A stretch of 64,000 bases of DNA. Source: Albibacterium sp035514885 (GTDB lineage Bacteria > Bacteroidota > Bacteroidia > Sphingobacteriales > Sphingobacteriaceae). The notes below the pieces were generated by a model. The model worked only from the letters and a program-made list of their open reading frames with translations, did no database searches and was not told where the DNA came from. Position numbers and translations under genes: made by a program. Positions 60,768-64,000 of this stretch are shown in pieces. Where the stretch lies: contig NZ_DATJCH010000024.1 of NCBI RefSeq assembly GCF_035514885.1, positions 124,001-188,000 of the forward strand, read 5' to 3'. The first letter of the stretch is position 1; each line of letters opens with the position of its first letter.

Positions 60768-62300
60768 ATGATTGAAAGATACTTTGTGCGTTTTCTTTGT
60801 ATAGGAATCTTACTGTTTTGTATAATACCATTTGCGAGAGGGCAGAATGAAGCTCCAAAAAGGGAGTTTCGTGGCGTGTGGATTGCAACGGTTGCAAATA
60901 TTGACTGGCCTTCTAAGCAGGGCTTAAGTACTGAACAGCAAAAGGCAGAATTAATTTCTATTCTTGATGCACATCAAAGAGCCGGCATTAATGCAATTAT
61001 GTTTCAAATCAGACCTGCTGCAGATGCTTTTTATGCCAAATCTCGTGAACCCTGGAGTCGTTTCCTTACAGGAATTCAAGGACAGGCACCCTCCCCTTTT
61101 TATGATCCTTTAGAGTTCGTTATAAAAGAAGCTCATGACCGTGGCATGGAGCTGCATGCCTGGTTTAATCCCTATCGCGCTACCTTTGATTCTGGAAATA
61201 CGGTAGCATCGAATCACATAACCCGTACCAACCCAGAGTGGTTTTTTACCTATGGAGGTAAAAAGTTATTTAATCCGGGTTTACCTCAAGTGCGTACTTA
61301 CATTACCTCAGTCGTGATGGATGTCGTGAAGAATTATGACATTGATGGAGTTCATTTTGATGATTATTTCTATCCCTATCCTGAAAGTAACCCCATCCCG
61401 GATGCCGCTACATTTCGTCAATATGGAAGTGGTTTTTCATCCATTGATGATTGGAGGAGAGATAATGTGAACATTCTGATAAAAACTATCTCTGATAGCA
61501 TTTATGCTGAAAAACCCTATATTAAGTTTGGCATCAGTCCTTTTGGAATATGGGATAATAAAAGGAACCATCCCGAAGGATCGGAGACAGCAGGCTTTAG
61601 TGGCTATCGACAACTTTATGCAGACGCCCGAAAATGGACTCAAGAAGGTTGGGTAGACTATATAAATCCTCAGATATACTTTCCTTTTAACTATCCGGCG
61701 GCAGCATTTGAAGTGCTTTTAGACTGGTGGAGTAAAAATAGCTTCGGTAAGCATTTGTACATCGGACAGGCAGTATACAGAGCTCTTGAAAAAGGGCAAG
61801 GTTGGCGTGAGCGCGATCAGCTTTCACGACAAATAAGAGCTTTAAGACAAAATATAAATACGCAGGGTAGTGTATTTTTTAGTTCTAAATCATTGACAAA
61901 TAACTTAGGTGGTTTTAGGGATTCATTGCAATATAACTTCTATCGTTATAAAACCTTACCTCCTGCAATGTCTTGGAAAGATAATGTTTCTCCCCTGCCT
62001 CCTCGCGGGTTAACGGTTCGGGTAACCAATGATAGAGCAATTACCCTACACTGGCAAAAATCCGATGCCGCCAGCGATGGAGATATGCCTTATGGTTATG
62101 TAATTTATAGGTTTAATGCAGGCGATAAAATTGACTTGGAAGACGCACGTAAAATCCTTCAAATTAGCTATAATAACAGCTATACAACCTATACCGATGA
62201 TTCTGTAATAAAGAATCATTCCTATATCTATGTAATCACAAGTTTAGACCGACTAAAAAATGAAAGTGTCGGATCTAACATAAAGGAGATCGTTTTTTGA
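60768..62300 (+). CDS. GHL10-type glycoside hydrolase (family 10-like, PF02638)
   Basis: About 510 residues, secreted. The signal peptide MIERYFVRFLCIGILLF (ending near FARGQ) precedes the barrel, which starts with REFRGVWIATVANIDWPS and continues with AGINAIMFQIRPAADAFY, MELHAWFNPYRATF, YDIDGVHFDDYFYPYP and FGISPFGIW. The C-terminus is a fibronectin III-like domain (PPRGLTVRVTNDRAITLHW). The family probably cleaves cell-surface or exopolysaccharide glycans. The ATG at 60768 is chosen since it directly precedes a normal signal peptide; the open frame also allows a start at 60714. Confidence 0.86.
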   Translation: MIERYFVRFLCIGILLFCIIPFARGQNEAPKREFRGVWIATVANIDWPSKQGLSTEQQKAELISILDAHQRAGINAIMFQIRPAADAFYAKSREPWSRFLTGIQGQAPSPFYDPLEFVIKEAHDRGMELHAWFNPYRATFDSGNTVASNHITRTNPEWFFTYGGKKLFNPGLPQVRTYITSVVMDVVKNYDIDGVHFDDYFYPYPESNPIPDAATFRQYGSGFSSIDDWRRDNVNILIKTISDSIYAEKPYIKFGISPFGIWDNKRNHPEGSETAGFSGYRQLYADARKWTQEGWVDYINPQIYFPFNYPAAAFEVLLDWWSKNSFGKHLYIGQAVYRALEKGQGWRERDQLSRQIRALRQNINTQGSVFFSSKSLTNNLGGFRDSLQYNFYRYKTLPPAMSWKDNVSPLPPRGLTVRVTNDRAITLHWQKSDAASDGDMPYGYVIYRFNAGDKIDLEDARKILQISYNNSYTTYTDDSVIKNHSYIYVITSLDRLKNESVGSNIKEIVF

Positions 62301-62355
62301 CATTAACAATGCAGTCAAATTTCCTTTAAGCAAGTGAAACTTAATAAATAAACAT

Positions 62356-62363
62356 TATATTTG
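62356..62363 (+). promoter_or_regulatory. -7 element of pdhB
   Basis: TATATTTG fits TAnnTTTG and is about 36 bases before the pdhB ATG at 62400. No exact -33 TTG. Confidence 0.4.
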
Positions 62364-62399
62364 CCTTCCATAATTTCGATTTTTACATCCTTAATGAAT

Positions 62400-63386
62400 A
62401 TGAGAGAAATACAATTCAGAGAAGCGCTTCGTGAAGCAATGAACGAAGAAATGCGTAAAGATGATAAGATTTTCTTAATGGGCGAGGAAGTCGCCGAGTA
62501 TAACGGTGCTTATAAAGTAAGCCAAGGAATGCTTGAAGAGTTTGGTGAAAAACGTATCATTGATACGCCAATATCAGAACTTGGATTTACAGGAATAGGT
62601 ATAGGTGCTGCGATGAATGGATTAAAGCCAATCATTGAGTTTATGACCTTTAACTTTTCTTTAGTTGCCATTGACCAAGTGATCAATTCAGCTGCTAAAA
62701 TGTATTCCATGAGTGGCGGACAATATTCTATCCCCATCGTTTTTAGAGGACCTACAGGGAATGCCGGACAATTAGGAGCTCAGCACTCACAAAACTTTGA
62801 AAACTGGTATGCTAATACACCAGGTCTAAAGGTTGTAGTTCCATCCAACCCATACGATGCCAAAGGGCTTCTTAAACAATCTATCCTTGATCCGGATCCT
62901 GTTATCTTTATGGAATCTGAGGTTATGTATGGGGATAAAGGACAGGTGCCTGAAGAGGAATATTATCTTGAAATCGGAAAGGCACATGTTGTTAAAGAAG
63001 GAAAGGATGTTACTATTGTAAGTTTCGGTAAAATGGTTCCGCGCGTTGTGCTACCTGCTTTAGAAGAACTTCAGAAAGAAGGAATCGACGCTGAATTAAT
63101 AGATCTGCGTACTGTAAGACCTATCGATTATGCAACGATTATTAATTCTGTTAAGAAAACTAATCGCTTGGTCATTGTTGAGGAAGCCTGGCCTTTAGCA
63201 TCTATCTCTTCTGAAATTGCTTATAAAATTCAAAGTGAAGCATTTGATTATTTAGATGCACCGGTAACTCGTATTACCTCTGCTGATGTGCCTATTCCTT
63301 ATGCACCAACCTTGCTTGAAGCTGCATTGCCATCAGTTAAACGGGTAGTGAAAGCAGTAAAGGATGTATTGTATAAGGTTAAATAA
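62400..63386 (+). CDS. pdhB: Pyruvate dehydrogenase E1 component, beta subunit
   Basis: A 328-residue transketolase-like subunit. Typical segments are MREIQFREALREAMNEEM, FLMGEEVAEYNGAYKVSQG, RIIDTPISELGFTGIGIGAA, GQLGAQHSQNFENWY, and the C-terminal DLRTVRPIDYATI and TSADVPIPYAPTLLEAALP. It makes the E1 heterotetramer with an alpha subunit encoded elsewhere; the thiamine diphosphate site lies at the subunit interface. The ATG at 62400 is chosen over the frame's earlier TTG at 62361; an ATG at 62394 is also possible. Confidence 0.95.
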   Translation: MREIQFREALREAMNEEMRKDDKIFLMGEEVAEYNGAYKVSQGMLEEFGEKRIIDTPISELGFTGIGIGAAMNGLKPIIEFMTFNFSLVAIDQVINSAAKMYSMSGGQYSIPIVFRGPTGNAGQLGAQHSQNFENWYANTPGLKVVVPSNPYDAKGLLKQSILDPDPVIFMESEVMYGDKGQVPEEEYYLEIGKAHVVKEGKDVTIVSFGKMVPRVVLPALEELQKEGIDAELIDLRTVRPIDYATIINSVKKTNRLVIVEEAWPLASISSEIAYKIQSEAFDYLDAPVTRITSADVPIPYAPTLLEAALPSVKRVVKAVKDVLYKVK

Positions 63387-63409
63387 TACAATTGTCAATA
63401 GATAATATA

Positions 63410-63455
63410 AATAAACAAAAAGGGCGAAATGATCATTTCGCCCTTTTTGTTTATT
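63410..63455. terminator. Bidirectional terminator between pdhB and the Lrp gene
   Basis: A perfect 46-base palindrome (centre GATC) with GGGCGAAAT and ATTTCGCCC in the arms, flanked by A-rich and T-rich ends (AAACAAAAA...TTTTTGTTT). Convergent genes on both sides make a two-way terminator the natural reading. Confidence 0.85.
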
Positions 63456-63485
63456 CTTTTTTTTACGTTTTAATTTTAGTTGGAG

Positions 63486-63962
63486 TTAATCCAATAAGCT
63501 GATTTGCCTTCTGATGCTTTCTTCCAAAGATATGATTGTCTCTGTTCGCTGAATTCCTTTAATGCCCTGAATTCCCTCATTTAGTACTTGACGTAAATGA
63601 TCGGTATCTCTGCAAATAATTTTTGCAAACATACTATAAGAACCTGTACAATAGTGAAGCTCTACTACCTCTTTAACCTTTCTAAGCTCTTCAACTGCGT
63701 GATTGTATTGGGATCCTTTTTCAAGATAGATTCCTAAGAATGCACAAATATCAAAGCCTATTTTTTGAGGATTAATGGTTAAGTTCGCGCTTTTTATGAT
63801 TCCCAGATCCTCCATTTTTTTCATTCGTACATGAATCGTCCCCCCTGAAACAACTAGTTTTTTTGCTATCTCGGTATAAGGTACCGAAGCATCGTTCATA
63901 AGAATTGATAAGATCTGAATATCTAGACTGTCAAGATCAATGTTAAGATTTCTCTTTTCCAT
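63486..63962 (-). CDS. Lrp/AsnC-family transcriptional regulator
   Basis: A 158-residue regulator. An N-terminal helix-turn-helix (LDSLDIQILSILMNDASVPYTEIAKKLVVSGGTIHVRMKKME, shown here in part) is followed by the RAM ligand-binding domain with INPQKIGFDICAFLGI, YCTGSYSMFAKIICRDT and GIQRTETIISLEES. Regulators of this type respond to amino acids and control nitrogen or amino-acid genes. The frame is open to 63995, but the ATG at 63962 (MEKRNLNID) gives the usual N-terminus. It runs opposite to pdhB. Confidence 0.92.
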   Translation of the reverse strand: MEKRNLNIDLDSLDIQILSILMNDASVPYTEIAKKLVVSGGTIHVRMKKMEDLGIIKSANLTINPQKIGFDICAFLGIYLEKGSQYNHAVEELRKVKEVVELHYCTGSYSMFAKIICRDTDHLRQVLNEGIQGIKGIQRTETIISLEESIRRQISLLD

Positions 63963-64000
63963 ATTATTTTTTATTATCTGCAATGGTTTTAACAATTGTC

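Overview
The window is an AT-rich chromosomal segment of a Bacteroidota bacterium, most likely of the Sphingobacteriales (Pedobacter-like). The signs are an LpxC-FabZ fusion, a PorX regulator of type IX secretion, a long-tailed S16, the futalosine menaquinone route, a DUF3127 protein, almost no Shine-Dalgarno sequences, and many promoters of the Bacteroidota form TTG-N17..23-TAnnTTTG. No phage, insertion sequence, CRISPR array, rRNA or tRNA was seen. Nearly every gene is a core housekeeping gene.

Layout. 1-7.1 kb: end of fumC and a small lipoprotein, then a leftward lipid A block (HD hydrolase, lpxD, lpxC-fabZ, lpxA, an ABC ATPase) followed by efp and a folate gene. 7.2-22.2 kb: porX-tsaE, alanine dehydrogenase, a YihY membrane protein, pfkA, a DsbD-like thiol reductase, birA, rsfS-ftsH-LUD protein, a radical SAM protein, a rhomboid protease, an unknown protein and ybeY. 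22.2-27.5 kb: a REP-like hairpin repeat, a YugP peptidase, rmuC, thiL and nadA. 27.5-40 kb: nadB, a gamma-carbonic anhydrase, an Ig-like lipoprotein, mnmG, an ABC-F ATPase, an NAD(P)-binding protein, and a GH15 enzyme facing a trehalose synthase-phosphatase fusion. 40-51 kb: the rpsP-rimM-trmD-rplS block, an RNA methyltransferase, a DUF3127 protein, a two-component pair, a TPR protein, a ComA-family protein, aroE and a metallo-hydrolase. 51-64 kb: a LolC/E-like permease, mqnD and mqnB, a PTPS/QueD-type enzyme, folE, fabD, a giant NtrY-like kinase, a coiled-coil membrane protein, a GHL10 glycosidase, pdhB and an Lrp-type regulator.

The most interesting non-coding signal is that the window may contain the chromosome's replication origin. 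The 470-base nadA-nadB gap holds DnaA-box-like sites, including a perfect inverted pair 20 bases before nadB. By eye, + strand composition shifts from C-rich on the left to G-rich on the right around this gap. About 6 kb to the right, just upstream of mnmG, lie two ParB-binding (parS)-like sites arranged as one 17-bp perfect inverted repeat. Other points of note are an EF-P whose modifiable loop position is Asn, hairpin leaders before rpsP and rplS, an SSB-like acidic tail on the DUF3127 protein, and a recurring pattern of promoter elements so close to the start codon that the mRNAs should be leaderless. Several start codons were moved to fit these elements or the family's usual length; each entry says so.
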